The position numbers and the translations under genes are program-made. Below the pieces are notes generated by a model. It searched no databases and was not told the DNA's origin. It saw nothing but the letters and a program-made list of their open reading frames with translations. DNA of 64,000 nt, taken from contig NZ_LOIC01000061.1 of assembly GCF_001684335.1 (NCBI RefSeq), positions 188,155 to 252,154 of the forward strand, read 5' to 3'. This document shows, one piece after another, positions 30,167 to 38,933 of this stretch; within the stretch, counting starts at the first letter, position 1, and each line of letters opens with the position of its first letter. The stretch comes from Photorhabdus namnaonensis. GTDB lineage: Bacteria; Pseudomonadota; Gammaproteobacteria; Enterobacterales; Enterobacteriaceae.

Positions 30167-30533
30167 TGGTATAACGTTATCCAATTATAATATCTTTTTT
30201 GTAATTATTTATTACGCAATGTCTACTTTCGTGCTTATTGTACTTTTTAAGCTGAGGGGATATGTAAAGGGTTATATTCGAGCGGTGCTTTTTACTGTTA
30301 TTTTTGTGGTTGTTAATACTATTCAACATAATATTGCTGTAAATGGCGGTGTACTGGTATATATATTTCCACATTATTTTAATATTTATGATTATAGATC
30401 AATCCGGTTTGGTGCTTTGTTTTTTGCAATTGCATATTCTTGTCTTCTTACTATGAATAAACCTGATAGTGAAGAAAAAGAAAAAGAAAAAGAAAAAGAA
30501 AAAGAAAAAGAAAAAGAAAAAGAAAATGATTGA
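30159..30533 (+). CDS. Small membrane protein, tandem copy 3 with (KE)n tail
   Basis: A 124-aa paralogue beginning MSDGITLSNYNIFFVIIYY, with the same three hydrophobic segments. The ATG again overlaps the previous gene by 8 bases. Its tail differs: a run of alternating Lys-Glu residues encoded by a hexanucleotide repeat ends the protein. The longer in-frame extension upstream to 29997 runs across copy 2 and is not real. Confidence 0.7.
   Translation: MSDGITLSNYNIFFVIIYYAMSTFVLIVLFKLRGYVKGYIRAVLFTVIFVVVNTIQHNIAVNGGVLVYIFPHYFNIYDYRSIRFGALFFAIAYSCLLTMNKPDSEEKEKEKEKEKEKEKEKEND
30474..30526 (+). repeat. Hexanucleotide GAAAAA microsatellite
   Basis: About eight to nine tandem GAAAAA units at the 3' end of the third small membrane gene, encoding Lys-Glu pairs. 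Because the unit is six bases, slippage would change tail length without shifting frame. Confidence 0.9.
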
Positions 30534-30581
30534 TATTTATTCAATGGATTACAGAGTGAAGTTTATTTTGAAGTTTATCTA

Positions 30582-30610
30582 AATACCTCCCGTTTGGGAG
30601 GTGGTATCTT
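30582..30610. terminator. Terminator hairpin between converging genes
   Basis: ACCTCCC-GTTT-GGGAGGT (30585-30602), extended by ATA/TAT pairs, lies between the third small membrane gene (plus) and hcp (minus). On the plus strand the stem is followed by GGTATCTTATT. Likely shared terminator. Confidence 0.55.
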
Positions 30611-30617
30611 ATTGGCA

Positions 30618-31239
30618 TTAATATACCGTATCTTCCCATATACTATAACCGCCGGTCCCTGCGATAATATGGTTCCACGTTATACTTTTATATATTAACG
30701 ATAGTGTTGGTTGCTGGTCATTATTTTCTAAAGAGTTGGGATGGAGTACACTGTATTCCAATATTTGAGCTCCGATTAGCTTTAAATTAAAATATAATTC
30801 TAATCCTCCATTTAAACTTGTCCGATAATGGTTAATAAAACAATCCATTACTTCATTATTGGAAATTGCAACACCTAACAGAGGCGTTGATTTATCAATG
30901 GGTTTTCTAATTATCACCGGTTGATGTTTAATGTTTTTCTTACGTAACATTGAGTGGCTCAAACCGTAAACCAGAATTTCATCTTGATGGTTAACTTGGT
31001 ATTTATTACCAATCGAGTCAATTGATGAACAACCCGCGGAGATGAGTCCCTGATTTCGCCCTTTTATCGTCAAATAAATTAACGGCCTATCCCAATAGGG
31101 CTATTTTATTTGCCATTTTGAACCTGGGCAGTGCTCAAAATCCTCACGTACTACGTGTACGCTCCGGTTTTTCCGCGCTGTCCGTGTTCAAACTGCCTGC
31201 AACAATTACGCCTATTGGGATTGGCACTAAATCAGCCAA
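30618..31239 (-). pseudogene. hcp: Hcp-type T6SS tube protein, split by a MITE
   Basis: The body (minus strand 31079 to 30618) encodes a typical enterobacterial Hcp: QGLISAGCSSIDSIGNKYQ, DEILVYGLSHSM, RKPIDKSTPLLGVAISNNE, and the end IAGTGGYSIWEDTVY. Hcp hexamers build the T6SS inner tube. The expected N-terminus (M)ADLIYLTIKG is broken after the codons for ADL. TTG-GCT-GAT-TTA lies at 31228-31239 behind an AGGAG site (31250-31254), then a 145-base MITE, then TTA-ATT-TAT-TTG-ACG. Removing the element and one TAA restores one frame. In-frame codons within the element include a stop, so only rare starts inside the body could make a shortened protein. Probably inactive. Confidence 0.75.
31083..31227. 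mobile_element. MITE-like palindromic element inserted in hcp
   Basis: 145 bases with terminal inverted repeats GGCCTATCCCAATAGG (31084-31099) and CCTATTGGGATTGGC (31211-31225), flanked by TAA at 31080-31082 and 31228-31230. The two halves are imperfect inverted copies along their whole length, meeting at CACGTACTACGTG, so the element can fold into one long hairpin. It has no coding capacity and would need a transposase in trans. Confidence 0.8.
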
Positions 31240-31836
31240 AATATATTTACTCCTATGTCATTGGTATGAATGATGTAGATAAGAAAGTAGTTTGGTTGTC
31301 AGACTCGTCTCTTTTTCTTCTAACTTTCGTCATGCTGCCAAGAAGGTAAAACATAAGTATGCTTGCCTGTTTGGAAAGCATATTTAAAAATATTCCAAGT
31401 TAGTATCAAAGAGGAGAATGCTAATCAAGGTTCTTTCCATTCCTCAAAAATAGCGAAATTTGATCAAAAGTCAACCTTTTTGGTTGGTTTTAAAGCAATT
31501 GTTTATTGGGCGATATCGGTATTATTAATACGACATTCAGTAATGCAGATTGTGACTTTGAGAGATTCTGTTGGGAATTATTACTTGTTGATTTTAGTGA
31601 TAAGCAAGGAAAACGTAGCGTTATTCTTGGAGAATAAATATGAATAGAGGTTTATAAAGAAAGAACATGGAGGAGAATGAGGAATATTGATGCCGTGTTA
31701 GCCCCGCGAGTTGCAAATATATACTGCTTCACAGTATAGTCCTGAGAAGTAAAAACATGATCAGAGTGTACTGGTTTATTATGAGAACCCTGTAAATTAA
31801 TAACTTATTAATCTACGAGATGTTAGTGGTCTCCAA
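31240..31836. other. Intergenic region upstream of hcp, possibly decayed
   Basis: About 600 bases with no convincing gene. It holds the original hcp ribosome site (AGGAG at 31250-31254, minus). A 47-codon plus-strand frame at 31494-31637 ends FERFCWELLLVDFSDKQGKR, which is protein-like but has no start or full domain. It may be the remnant of an immunity-type gene. Confidence 0.45.
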
Positions 31837-31862
31837 ATATAGCTCTATATTTAGAGCTATAT
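31837..31862. promoter_or_regulatory. Perfect 11-base palindrome before a TA-like operon
   Basis: ATATAGCTCTA-TATT-TAGAGCTATAT lies 28 bases before the first gene of the pair. Symmetric operators in this position are typical of toxin-antitoxin operons repressed by their own antitoxin. The role is inferred. Confidence 0.6.
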
Positions 31863-31890
31863 ACGGCAGTGTTAAGTGGAGGTATTTTAT

Positions 31891-32205
31891 ATGTTACAGA
31901 AGGTTATGTGTGGTTACACCATACCGATAAGCAAGTTCAAAGCCAATCCTAGCGCAGCTTTGGCGGAAGCCCAAGGAGATGCTATTGCTGTCTCATCAAA
32001 CAATCAGATCCAGTTCTATGCTGTGCCTGCACATATGTATGAAGAGATTATTAATTTTGTTGAGTTTGCTCAACGAGGGACAACTGAGTTAAAAAATATT
32101 CCAGCTAATTTTACTGGTGAAGGTTTGGATATGGATCAGGTTGCTACTGAGATGGCAACGAAACTTAAACATGGTTCCCTGTACTTAAGGCCGATAAAAA
32201 AGTGA
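31891..32205 (+). CDS. Phd/YefM-type antitoxin-like protein
   Basis: A 104-aa protein with the Phd/YefM layout. The N-terminal DNA-binding fold has TIPISKFKANPSAALAEAQG, AIAVSSNNQIQFYAVPAHMY, and a charged C-terminal tail that could wrap a partner. The in-frame GTG at 31876 is less likely than the ATG at 31891, which has GGAGG 9 bases upstream. It overlaps the following gene by 4 bases and has a perfect palindrome in front, as expected for an autoregulated toxin-antitoxin operon. Confidence 0.72.
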   Translation: MLQKVMCGYTIPISKFKANPSAALAEAQGDAIAVSSNNQIQFYAVPAHMYEEIINFVEFAQRGTTELKNIPANFTGEGLDMDQVATEMATKLKHGSLYLRPIKK

Positions 32206-32714
32206 ATCAGAAAGCAGAACCTAGGATTCAACCCAAAAAGAAAGAGTTCAATAAGATAAAGGCAGATAATTCTGTCAGGAAACTATCATCTGCACAGAAG
32301 CAAGATCGTGACGCTCGTTTCTCAGCACGTCGAAAAGCTTTAAAGGAGTCAATCCTATCAGATTCAATCTGGTTGACCTCAGAGGCTGTTTCAAATGGAT
32401 ATGGGTTTAAATCCAGCAATAAGAGTGTAGGGCCAAACAGATGGAAAAACAGTAATAAGATTTTTGCGATTACGATTGATGGTAAAGGTTATTTTCCTCA
32501 ATATGCTTTAGATGAAGATTTTAAACCGCTTGATATTATTAAGAAAATCATCACATTATTTGGTGATAAAAAAACCTCTTGGGGATTGGCTGTTTGGTTT
32601 GGTTCGAATAATAGTTGGTTAGGTAATAAGAAACCTAAAGAAGTTCTGAGAACAATGCCAGAGCAAGTACTTATTGCCGCTAGGGAAGAACTGGAAGGGG
32701 GAGGGCATGGTTAA
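32202..32714 (+). CDS. Partner protein with DUF2384/Xre-MbcA-like C-terminus
   Basis: A 170-aa protein starting with GTG and overlapping the antitoxin-like gene by 4 bases. The first 60 residues are very Lys/Arg-rich (RKLSSAQKQDRDARFSARRK). The middle has DSIWLTSEAVSNGYGF, like an MbcA/ParS helix bundle. The end WGLAVWFGSNNSWLGNKKPK-EVLRTMPE resembles the DUF2384 signature (W...N..L.GK.P.E.L). Proteins with this domain are usually antitoxins, so pairing with a Phd-like protein is unusual. The toxin of the pair, if any, is unclear. No RES or PIN domain gene is present. Confidence 0.6.
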   Translation: MNQKAEPRIQPKKKEFNKIKADNSVRKLSSAQKQDRDARFSARRKALKESILSDSIWLTSEAVSNGYGFKSSNKSVGPNRWKNSNKIFAITIDGKGYFPQYALDEDFKPLDIIKKIITLFGDKKTSWGLAVWFGSNNSWLGNKKPKEVLRTMPEQVLIAAREELEGGGHG

Positions 32715-32734
32715 GAGAAAAGACCAAAAATTAC

Positions 32735-32829
32735 AGGGAGCGTCAAAATCCCCGGGAGCATAGAAAACTATGTGACCGGGGTGAGTGAGTGCAGCCAACA
32801 AAGAGGCAGCTTGAAAGATGACGGGGATA
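32735..32829 (+). repeat. ERIC element, 5'-truncated (copy 3)
   Basis: From CAGGGAGCG through CCCCGGGAGCATAG and GTGACCGGGGTGAGTG to the right end ACGGGGATAT. It is the same orientation as copy 2 and close in sequence, but the outer 35-40 bases of the left arm are missing or replaced. It lies between the toxin-antitoxin-like pair and lsrG, abutting the lsrG stop. Confidence 0.85.
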
Positions 32830-32830
32830 T

Positions 32831-33130
32831 TTATTTTATTTCCGGCATCACACCTATAAACGATCTCTTCTTCCTTGGTTCAGACATTAGGGATTCAAGA
32901 TGCTCAACACATTGTAGATAATGAGGAGTTTGTTTGTGTATGTTAGCCGCGTTTTCATCAACATAGGCTTCATAAATATAAAAGCGGGTAGGGATATTTT
33001 CATCACGTAATACATCAAAACGTAAATTGCCTGCTTCTTTAATTGACCCCAGATGATTAAGGCGAAAAACTTCAATAAATTCGTCTAATTTGTCCTGCTT
33101 AACATTAATTTCAACCAAAGTTACGTGCAT
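32831..33130 (-). CDS. lsrG: AI-2 processing protein LsrG
   Basis: A 99-aa antibiotic-biosynthesis-monooxygenase (ABM) fold protein that isomerises phospho-AI-2 (P-HPD) in the lsr degradation route. It begins [20 protein letters not shown] and has [17 protein letters not shown] and [20 protein letters not shown], the LsrG pattern with its conserved His near HKQTPHY. AGGAG precedes the ATG. Last gene of lsrACDBFG, 12 bases after lsrF. Confidence 0.93.
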   Translation of the reverse strand: MHVTLVEINVKQDKLDEFIEVFRLNHLGSIKEAGNLRFDVLRDENIPTRFYIYEAYVDENAANIHKQTPHYLQCVEHLESLMSEPRKKRSFIGVMPEIK

Positions 33131-33142
33131 CTTATATTCTCC

Positions 33143-34018
33143 TTATTGTTTTTCACTTAAAAATAACTCGTAAGCTTTGCTGGCATTCTCATTCTGGTGT
33201 ACGACGGCTTGAACCGCTTTTAACATGGCGACCGGCGCTTCGGATTGGAATATATTACGGCCCATATCAACACCGGCAGCTCCTTGATCAATGGCCTGGT
33301 AACACATCTCCAGAGCTTCTTTTTCTGGTAACTTTTTACCACCCGCAATGACAATAGGAACCGGGCATCCGCTGGCAATACGTTCAAAGCCTGTATCGAC
33401 ATAGTAAGTTTTAATGATTTGGGCGCCCATTTCGGCCGCAATACGCGTCGCCAGAGAAAAATAACGCTGATCCCGAACCATATCTTTACCAACGCCGGTG
33501 ACTGCCATTGTTGGCATACCGTAACGCATTCCCTGATCGACTAATTTGATAATGTTCTTAATTGACTGATGCTCATATTCAGAGCCGATATAGACCTGAG
33601 CGGCTACTGCACAGACATTCAGGCGTAAAGCGTCTTCCATCGCGACCGCGACCGCTTCATTGGAAAGCTCTGTCAGAATCGAGTTGGCGCCGGAAGCACG
33701 CAGGACCACCGGTTTATTAGTCGCGGGTGGAACCTGACTACGCAGAATGCCACGGGTACACATCAAGACATCGGTATGGGGGAATAGTGGAGCGATATTG
33801 ATATCGATACGTTCAAGCCCGGTTGTTGGCCCCTGAAAATAACCGTGGTCGAAAGCCAGCATAACCGTTCGATTGGTTTTAGGATTAAAAATGCGTGAAA
33901 GTCGTGATTGCATTCCCCAATCCAGTGCGCCACAGCCTTTCAGTTCAAACAGGCTGTTCTTCTGCGGGATATCAATACCAAAATCTTTACCATCTTTAAT
34001 ATCATCTAAATCTGCCAT
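33143..34018 (-). CDS. lsrF: 3-hydroxy-5-phosphonooxypentane-2,4-dione thiolase LsrF
   Basis: A class I aldolase-fold enzyme (291 aa, the family length) that cleaves the LsrG product, passing an acetyl group to CoA and releasing DHAP. Motifs include [14 protein letters not shown] near residue 50, [13 protein letters not shown] and the Schiff-base region [14 protein letters not shown], then [10 protein letters not shown] and [10 protein letters not shown] for phosphate binding. AGGAG lies 6 bases ahead of the start. Confidence 0.95.
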   Translation of the reverse strand: MADLDDIKDGKDFGIDIPQKNSLFELKGCGALDWGMQSRLSRIFNPKTNRTVMLAFDHGYFQGPTTGLERIDINIAPLFPHTDVLMCTRGILRSQVPPATNKPVVLRASGANSILTELSNEAVAVAMEDALRLNVCAVAAQVYIGSEYEHQSIKNIIKLVDQGMRYGMPTMAVTGVGKDMVRDQRYFSLATRIAAEMGAQIIKTYYVDTGFERIASGCPVPIVIAGGKKLPEKEALEMCYQAIDQGAAGVDMGRNIFQSEAPVAMLKAVQAVVHQNENASKAYELFLSEKQ

Positions 34019-34086
34019 TTTTCTTCTCCTAACTCACTGACATTGGGCCAGCAACCATGCATGGTAGAGATTGCTGGGCCGTAGTA

Positions 34087-35106
34087 TTAGAAATCGTATT
34101 GATTGATATTGTCTTTGGTGAAAATGACCCGTTCAGGCAGAACAACAATACCGTTTCCTTTAGCTTCATAGCGGTAGCCTTGAACGCGGTTTGGTACCAC
34201 TTCAACAATGCCAATATCAGGAATATCTAGTTTATCGCCGACATTTAAATCACCTTTCTTGAGTAATTCATTGGCGACATGAATTGATATTTTGCCTTGG
34301 TTGACCACATCCCAGAGTCCGAATTGCTTGACGGTTCCGCGTTCAACATAAGGACGCATGACATTGGGGGTGCTGAAACCGACGATCGCAACATCTTGTC
34401 GTTTCAGATTTTCTGCTGCTTGCGCCGCGGCAGGCAGAGCGTTGGCATCCGGAGCAATAATGGCGTCCAGATCACTCCAGGCTTTTAAAATCCCCTCTGC
34501 GGTTTGTAAGGATTTAGTTGCATCGTTATAACCAAACTGGGTGGTGACAATTTCCCAACCTGGGTGTTCCGCGGCAATTTTATCTTTGGCTTCTTTTACC
34601 CATTGGTTTTGGTCAGTGACTGTTGGGCTGGAGTAGAAAAACGCGACTTTGGCTTGCTTTTTTTGCACCTGATTGGCCGCCATATCCACCAGCATTCCGC
34701 CCAGTTGGTTTGGCGTTCCCTGATTGATATAGATAGAACGGCATTCCGGCGAGGTGTCTGAATCCCAGGTTAGAATTTTCACCCCCCGTTGCATGGCCCG
34801 TTTCAACGCGGGGCATAGGCCATCCGGTGAAACCGCCGAGACCACGATAGCGTCATAGCCTTGGTTCACGAAGTTGTTGATAAGCTGAACTTGCCCGGCG
34901 ACACTGGGTTCTGTCGGTCCATCATAGGTAACATTGACGCCCAGGGCTTTCCCGGCGGCTACCGCGCCTTGGCCGCCACTGGTAAAAAAGCCGACACCGA
35001 CCAGTTTAGGGATGAAAGCAATTCTTTCGGCGGCATGTACCCAAGAGGCGCAAGCCAGACTTAATAGGCTAATTAGAGCCAGTTTTTTCAGGATTAATGT
35101 TTTCAT
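34087..35106 (-). CDS. lsrB: Autoinducer-2 periplasmic binding protein LsrB
   Basis: The 339-aa AI-2 receptor begins [20 protein letters not shown] with a signal peptide ending WVHA-A. It then shows [20 protein letters not shown] and [12 protein letters not shown], typical of LsrB. The binding-pocket region with [20 protein letters not shown] is present. The frame extends 30 codons upstream, but GGAGAG precedes the ATG at 35106 and the signal peptide begins there. Confidence 0.94.
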   Translation of the reverse strand: MKTLILKKLALISLLSLACASWVHAAERIAFIPKLVGVGFFTSGGQGAVAAGKALGVNVTYDGPTEPSVAGQVQLINNFVNQGYDAIVVSAVSPDGLCPALKRAMQRGVKILTWDSDTSPECRSIYINQGTPNQLGGMLVDMAANQVQKKQAKVAFFYSSPTVTDQNQWVKEAKDKIAAEHPGWEIVTTQFGYNDATKSLQTAEGILKAWSDLDAIIAPDANALPAAAQAAENLKRQDVAIVGFSTPNVMRPYVERGTVKQFGLWDVVNQGKISIHVANELLKKGDLNVGDKLDIPDIGIVEVVPNRVQGYRYEAKGNGIVVLPERVIFTKDNINQYDF

Positions 35107-35168
35107 TACTCTCTCCATATTGTTGGGTTTCAGAGGGGCTGTAATGTCATAAAATTCAATCTGTCGAT

Positions 35169-36170
35169 TTAGGAAGACAACCTCTGATTTCGCCATCGCT
35201 GTATCCAGTCACGAATTTGGTGGTGATGCAGGCTGATGGAACGTCCTACCACTGCAATAATCAACAGGGCGCCGGAGAGGGCGCTGGATACCTGATTGGG
35301 AACGCCGGCCATCTGTAATCCCTGTTGTAAATAACCAATTAATAATATAGCCAGCGCGGTGCCGATGATTGAACCTGAACCACCGTAAATATTGGCTCCT
35401 CCCAATACTACCGCGGTGATTGCCGGCATCAAAAATGACGCGCCAAGGTCAGAGCGCGCTGATCCAAAATAAGAAACTAATACAATAGCGGCAATAGCAG
35501 AAGCTACGCCGGTCAGGGTATAGAGAAGATACAGTGTTCGGGCAATGGGAATTGCCGCGTAACGGGCAACTTTACTGCTTTGTCCAATCAGAAAAATATT
35601 GCGACCACTGTGGGTACGATGCATGAACAGCCAGAAAATAAGGAGGCAGAGTAGAAACAGCACTAATGGCATAGGCAGGCCAAACACAGTCAAATTAGCA
35701 AAATCAGTCAACGCTTGTGGAAAGCCGCCAATGCCTTCATAACCGGTTGCGCCGGAGATGCCGGAAAGCAGAAGGGCGCTGCCGCCGAACAGATATAGGG
35801 TACCGAGTGTGATCACCAGTGGGTTAATGCCGGTATATAAAATTAGCGCGGCATTGATTATTCCACATATTGCACCGACCAGTAGCGTCAGTGGAATAGC
35901 GGCGGCCATTGGAATACCGGCCTGATTCATCACTCCGAGCGATATCGCACACAAACCAATAGTTGAGCCGAATGAAATATCGATACCGCCACTCACAATA
36001 ACCATAGTCAGCGGCAAGGCCACAATCCCGATGCAAATAAAATCACTGGTACTCAGCAACAATATATTAATATCCAGCATGCGCGAGTTTGCTATGCCAA
36101 ATAGCAGAATTTCAATAATCAGTAATGCGGCTAGGGCGAACTCCCAACCATAACGTTGACCGATACTCAT
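35169..36170 (-). CDS. lsrD: AI-2 ABC transporter permease LsrD
   Basis: A 333-aa inner-membrane permease of the ribose/AI-2 type, with about ten helices and the permease motif [19 protein letters not shown] (about residues 60-80). Later it has [20 protein letters not shown]. It pairs with LsrC. It overlaps the end of lsrC by one base. Confidence 0.93.
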   Translation of the reverse strand: MSIGQRYGWEFALAALLIIEILLFGIANSRMLDINILLLSTSDFICIGIVALPLTMVIVSGGIDISFGSTIGLCAISLGVMNQAGIPMAAAIPLTLLVGAICGIINAALILYTGINPLVITLGTLYLFGGSALLLSGISGATGYEGIGGFPQALTDFANLTVFGLPMPLVLFLLCLLIFWLFMHRTHSGRNIFLIGQSSKVARYAAIPIARTLYLLYTLTGVASAIAAIVLVSYFGSARSDLGASFLMPAITAVVLGGANIYGGSGSIIGTALAILLIGYLQQGLQMAGVPNQVSSALSGALLIIAVVGRSISLHHHQIRDWIQRWRNQRLSS

Positions 36171-37171
36171 TATGTCACCTGATTACGTTTATCGTTTTTG
36201 AGGAAACGGGCATATTTTTGTTGGCGGATATTTTTTTCGATGGCACAACGAAGACGTCCATCAAAAATCAATACCGCGAGCAGAACAAATCCGGCAATAA
36301 AATCATTCCACCAAGCAGGAAGTTTTAGCAGTACTAATCCGCTGCTTATTTGCGTCAGGAAAAATGCGCCTAAAATAGCGCCGATCACGGTACCGGTGCC
36401 GCCAAGCAGACTGACGCCGCCTAGCACACAAGCTGCGATAGCTCTCATTTCCAGTCCATTACCGGTCTGATTTGGGATAAAGCCAATCTGGGAGGCAAAA
36501 ACAATCCCGGCCAGCGCGGCCATCACGCCATTTACGGAAAAGGCGATAATTTGAATGCTATCTGTACGAACGCCCAGTTGACGAGCGCCTTGCAGGTTGT
36601 CCCCAGTGGCGTAAAAGCTCCGGCCAAATGGGGTTTTTGCTAGTGTCCACGCCATTGCTAATATCAGCACCATTAACAGCCAGCCGATAGGTGAGATATT
36701 GAGCCATAAAGGTGCGGAAAGGCGCTTTAATTCGTCCGGTAAACCTTCAATCCATTTACCGTCAGTCAGCAATAACATCAGGCCGCGGTAAAGCCCCAAT
36801 GTGCCGAGAGTAGTAACAATCGCGGGAATTTTCAGCCATGCGACCAGTACGCCATTGATGAACCCGGCACCCATACCGAGTAGAAGAGTCAATAGGCAGG
36901 AAACGGGCAGGCTAAAGCCGGCATTCAATGACATTCCCATTATGACCGCGCATAAGCCAGCAATGGAGCCGACAGAAACATCAATATTGCGAGTCAGCAT
37001 GACTAGTGTCGCCCCCATTGCAAGCAAAATAAGGATCTGCGCGCTACTGAAAACGAGGGTGACAGTTTGTAAGTTAAAGTACTGGTGGTCGATGAGACTA
37101 AGTAAGCCAAATAGACAGAGAATAGCAATCAATGCGGTAATTTCGCGGTTATTCTGGATAAGTTTCAACAT
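36170..37171 (-). CDS. lsrC: AI-2 ABC transporter permease LsrC
   Basis: A 333-aa permease, first of the two membrane subunits. The family motif [19 protein letters not shown] lies near residue 62 and [20 protein letters not shown] near 250. Gene order (after lsrA, before lsrD) and starting sequence [20 protein letters not shown] fit LsrC. It overlaps lsrA by 7 bases. Confidence 0.93.
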   Translation of the reverse strand: MLKLIQNNREITALIAILCLFGLLSLIDHQYFNLQTVTLVFSSAQILILLAMGATLVMLTRNIDVSVGSIAGLCAVIMGMSLNAGFSLPVSCLLTLLLGMGAGFINGVLVAWLKIPAIVTTLGTLGLYRGLMLLLTDGKWIEGLPDELKRLSAPLWLNISPIGWLLMVLILAMAWTLAKTPFGRSFYATGDNLQGARQLGVRTDSIQIIAFSVNGVMAALAGIVFASQIGFIPNQTGNGLEMRAIAACVLGGVSLLGGTGTVIGAILGAFFLTQISSGLVLLKLPAWWNDFIAGFVLLAVLIFDGRLRCAIEKNIRQQKYARFLKNDKRNQVT

Positions 37172-38700
37172 GATGCCGCCTGTTGTGGTTTATGTTCGCC
37201 GAACGCGATATGCATAATGGTGTCAACATCCATCTGTTGCTTAGTTAATTCGCCGTTGATTTCTCCCTGATGCATGACTAACACCCGATCAGCCATCTGA
37301 ATCACCTCATCCAGATCCGATGAAATAAAAATAATCGCCACTTGTTGTTGGGCGATATGGCGAATCAGTTGGTAAATATCATTGCGTGCCGCGACATCCA
37401 CACCACGTGTAGGTTCATCAATAATAAGGACGGCGGGGTGAGCTTCCAGACATTTAGCAATCAGCACTTTCTGTTGATTACCGCCGGACAGCGTTTTGAT
37501 CGGCTGGTTGATATGGCTGAATTTGATATTCAGGATTTGGCAATAGCGTTCAAGGACCGCGGTGTCATAGGCGGGGCGTATCCAGAATGTATCGCGGTTG
37601 TGGGTTAGTGAGCAGATATTCCAGCCGAGTGATGAATCCAGAAATAGTCCTGATGACTGCCGATCTTCCGGCAAATAAACCAAACCCTGAGCCAGACGTT
37701 GAGCGGTTGTTAGCTCATTAATAGCGTGTTGTTTTAACTTGACTTCACCGGATATCGCAGGGCGCAGGCCATAAAGGGTTTCAGCCAGTTCGGTACGACC
37801 TGCGCCGACAACGCCGGCCAAGCCAAGAATCTCACCGGGTTTCACTGAGAATGTGATATTGCTGAAACCCTCGCCACTCAGTTTTGTGACTGTCAGTATT
37901 GGTCGATCTGGCGCTGTCCGGTGCCGGTTATTGTTGAGATCCAGGCTCAATGTTGGGGCGCCGTTTAACGGCTGATTTTGCGCGGCCGGTGTAATAGCCT
38001 GAATAATATCATCTGTTGTGTAATCACGGATTTCGCCGCTTAAAGCAATACTACCGTCACGCATGACACTGACCTGATCCGCTAATTGATAGATTTCAGG
38101 GATTTTGTGAGAAATAAAAATAATGCCGACGCCTTGCTGTTGTAATTCACGGAGCTGGGCAAATAGGCGTTCGGTTTCTGCTGGTGTCAGGGAAGCGGTA
38201 GGTTCATCAAGGATTAAGATTTTCGAATTACGCATCAGGCCGCGCATAATTTCTACCAATTGCTGATCGGCGACATTAAGGTTGCTAGCACTGACATGCA
38301 GATCTAACTGGCAGCCAAGTAATGCTAGTAGCTGTTTCATCTTAAACTTATCTACCTGATGCTTTGGCAAACGAAACAGAATGTTTTCTTGTACAGACAA
38401 ATTCGGAAATAGCAATGGTTCTTGTGGTATCAGATAAATACCGAATTGATGGGCTTTAGTGGGATTAAGATGGCTAACATGATTACCGCTAATCTTGAGA
38501 GTGCCTTTATCTGGCTGCTCGATACCGGCAATAATCTTCATCAGTGTTGATTTGCCCGCGCCATTACCCCCTAACAGAGCATGTATCTGCCCGGGAAGCA
38601 GAGTAAAATCAATATGTTTCAGTACCATTACGCCGGAAAATTGCTTACTGACGCCACTGACTTCTAATAGTGGTGGTACTGCGGTGTTGTTATGTAACAT
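37165..38700 (-). CDS. lsrA: AI-2 ABC transporter ATP-binding protein LsrA
   Basis: A 511-aa fused ABC protein of the sugar-import (Mgl/Rbs) type. Domain 1 has Walker [13 protein letters not shown] (about residues 43-54) and [13 protein letters not shown]. Domain 2 has a degenerate Walker [14 protein letters not shown], signature [15 protein letters not shown] and [13 protein letters not shown]. It energises LsrCD. First gene of lsrACDBFG, transcribed away from lsrR. Confidence 0.95.
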   Translation of the reverse strand: MLHNNTAVPPLLEVSGVSKQFSGVMVLKHIDFTLLPGQIHALLGGNGAGKSTLMKIIAGIEQPDKGTLKISGNHVSHLNPTKAHQFGIYLIPQEPLLFPNLSVQENILFRLPKHQVDKFKMKQLLALLGCQLDLHVSASNLNVADQQLVEIMRGLMRNSKILILDEPTASLTPAETERLFAQLRELQQQGVGIIFISHKIPEIYQLADQVSVMRDGSIALSGEIRDYTTDDIIQAITPAAQNQPLNGAPTLSLDLNNNRHRTAPDRPILTVTKLSGEGFSNITFSVKPGEILGLAGVVGAGRTELAETLYGLRPAISGEVKLKQHAINELTTAQRLAQGLVYLPEDRQSSGLFLDSSLGWNICSLTHNRDTFWIRPAYDTAVLERYCQILNIKFSHINQPIKTLSGGNQQKVLIAKCLEAHPAVLIIDEPTRGVDVAARNDIYQLIRHIAQQQVAIIFISSDLDEVIQMADRVLVMHQGEINGELTKQQMDVDTIMHIAFGEHKPQQAASC

Positions 38701-38933
38701 CGCGGCATCCTCTTAACATACAGGTGCGGAGGCAGACAAAATGAACATTTATATATTTAAAAAACAATTGTTCAACATGGTAGCTGTTAAATTGTGATAT
38801 TGGCAATATTTAGATCACATTTTGTGAAAAATTTGCATATTCATTGAATTATGTTCAAATTTTTGCAGTAAGACTCTGGCGTGTTATACGTTTTAATGGT
38901 TATCTGTTGAGTGCGGATAAAAAGAAAGTGGTT
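38701..38933. promoter_or_regulatory. Divergent lsrA-lsrR control region
   Basis: A 233-base AT-rich region between lsrA and lsrR. It holds a palindrome AACAATTGTT (38763-38772), the motif TGTTCAA twice (38769-38775, 38852-38858), and a half CRP site read on the minus strand (AAATGTGATCTA ending at 38812). In E. coli this region is bound by LsrR and cAMP-CRP. Binding here is inferred from position. Confidence 0.5.

Noticed and set aside
31131..31349. 72-codon plus-strand frame
   Set aside because: It begins inside the MITE and runs through the hcp promoter; the product has no coding character.
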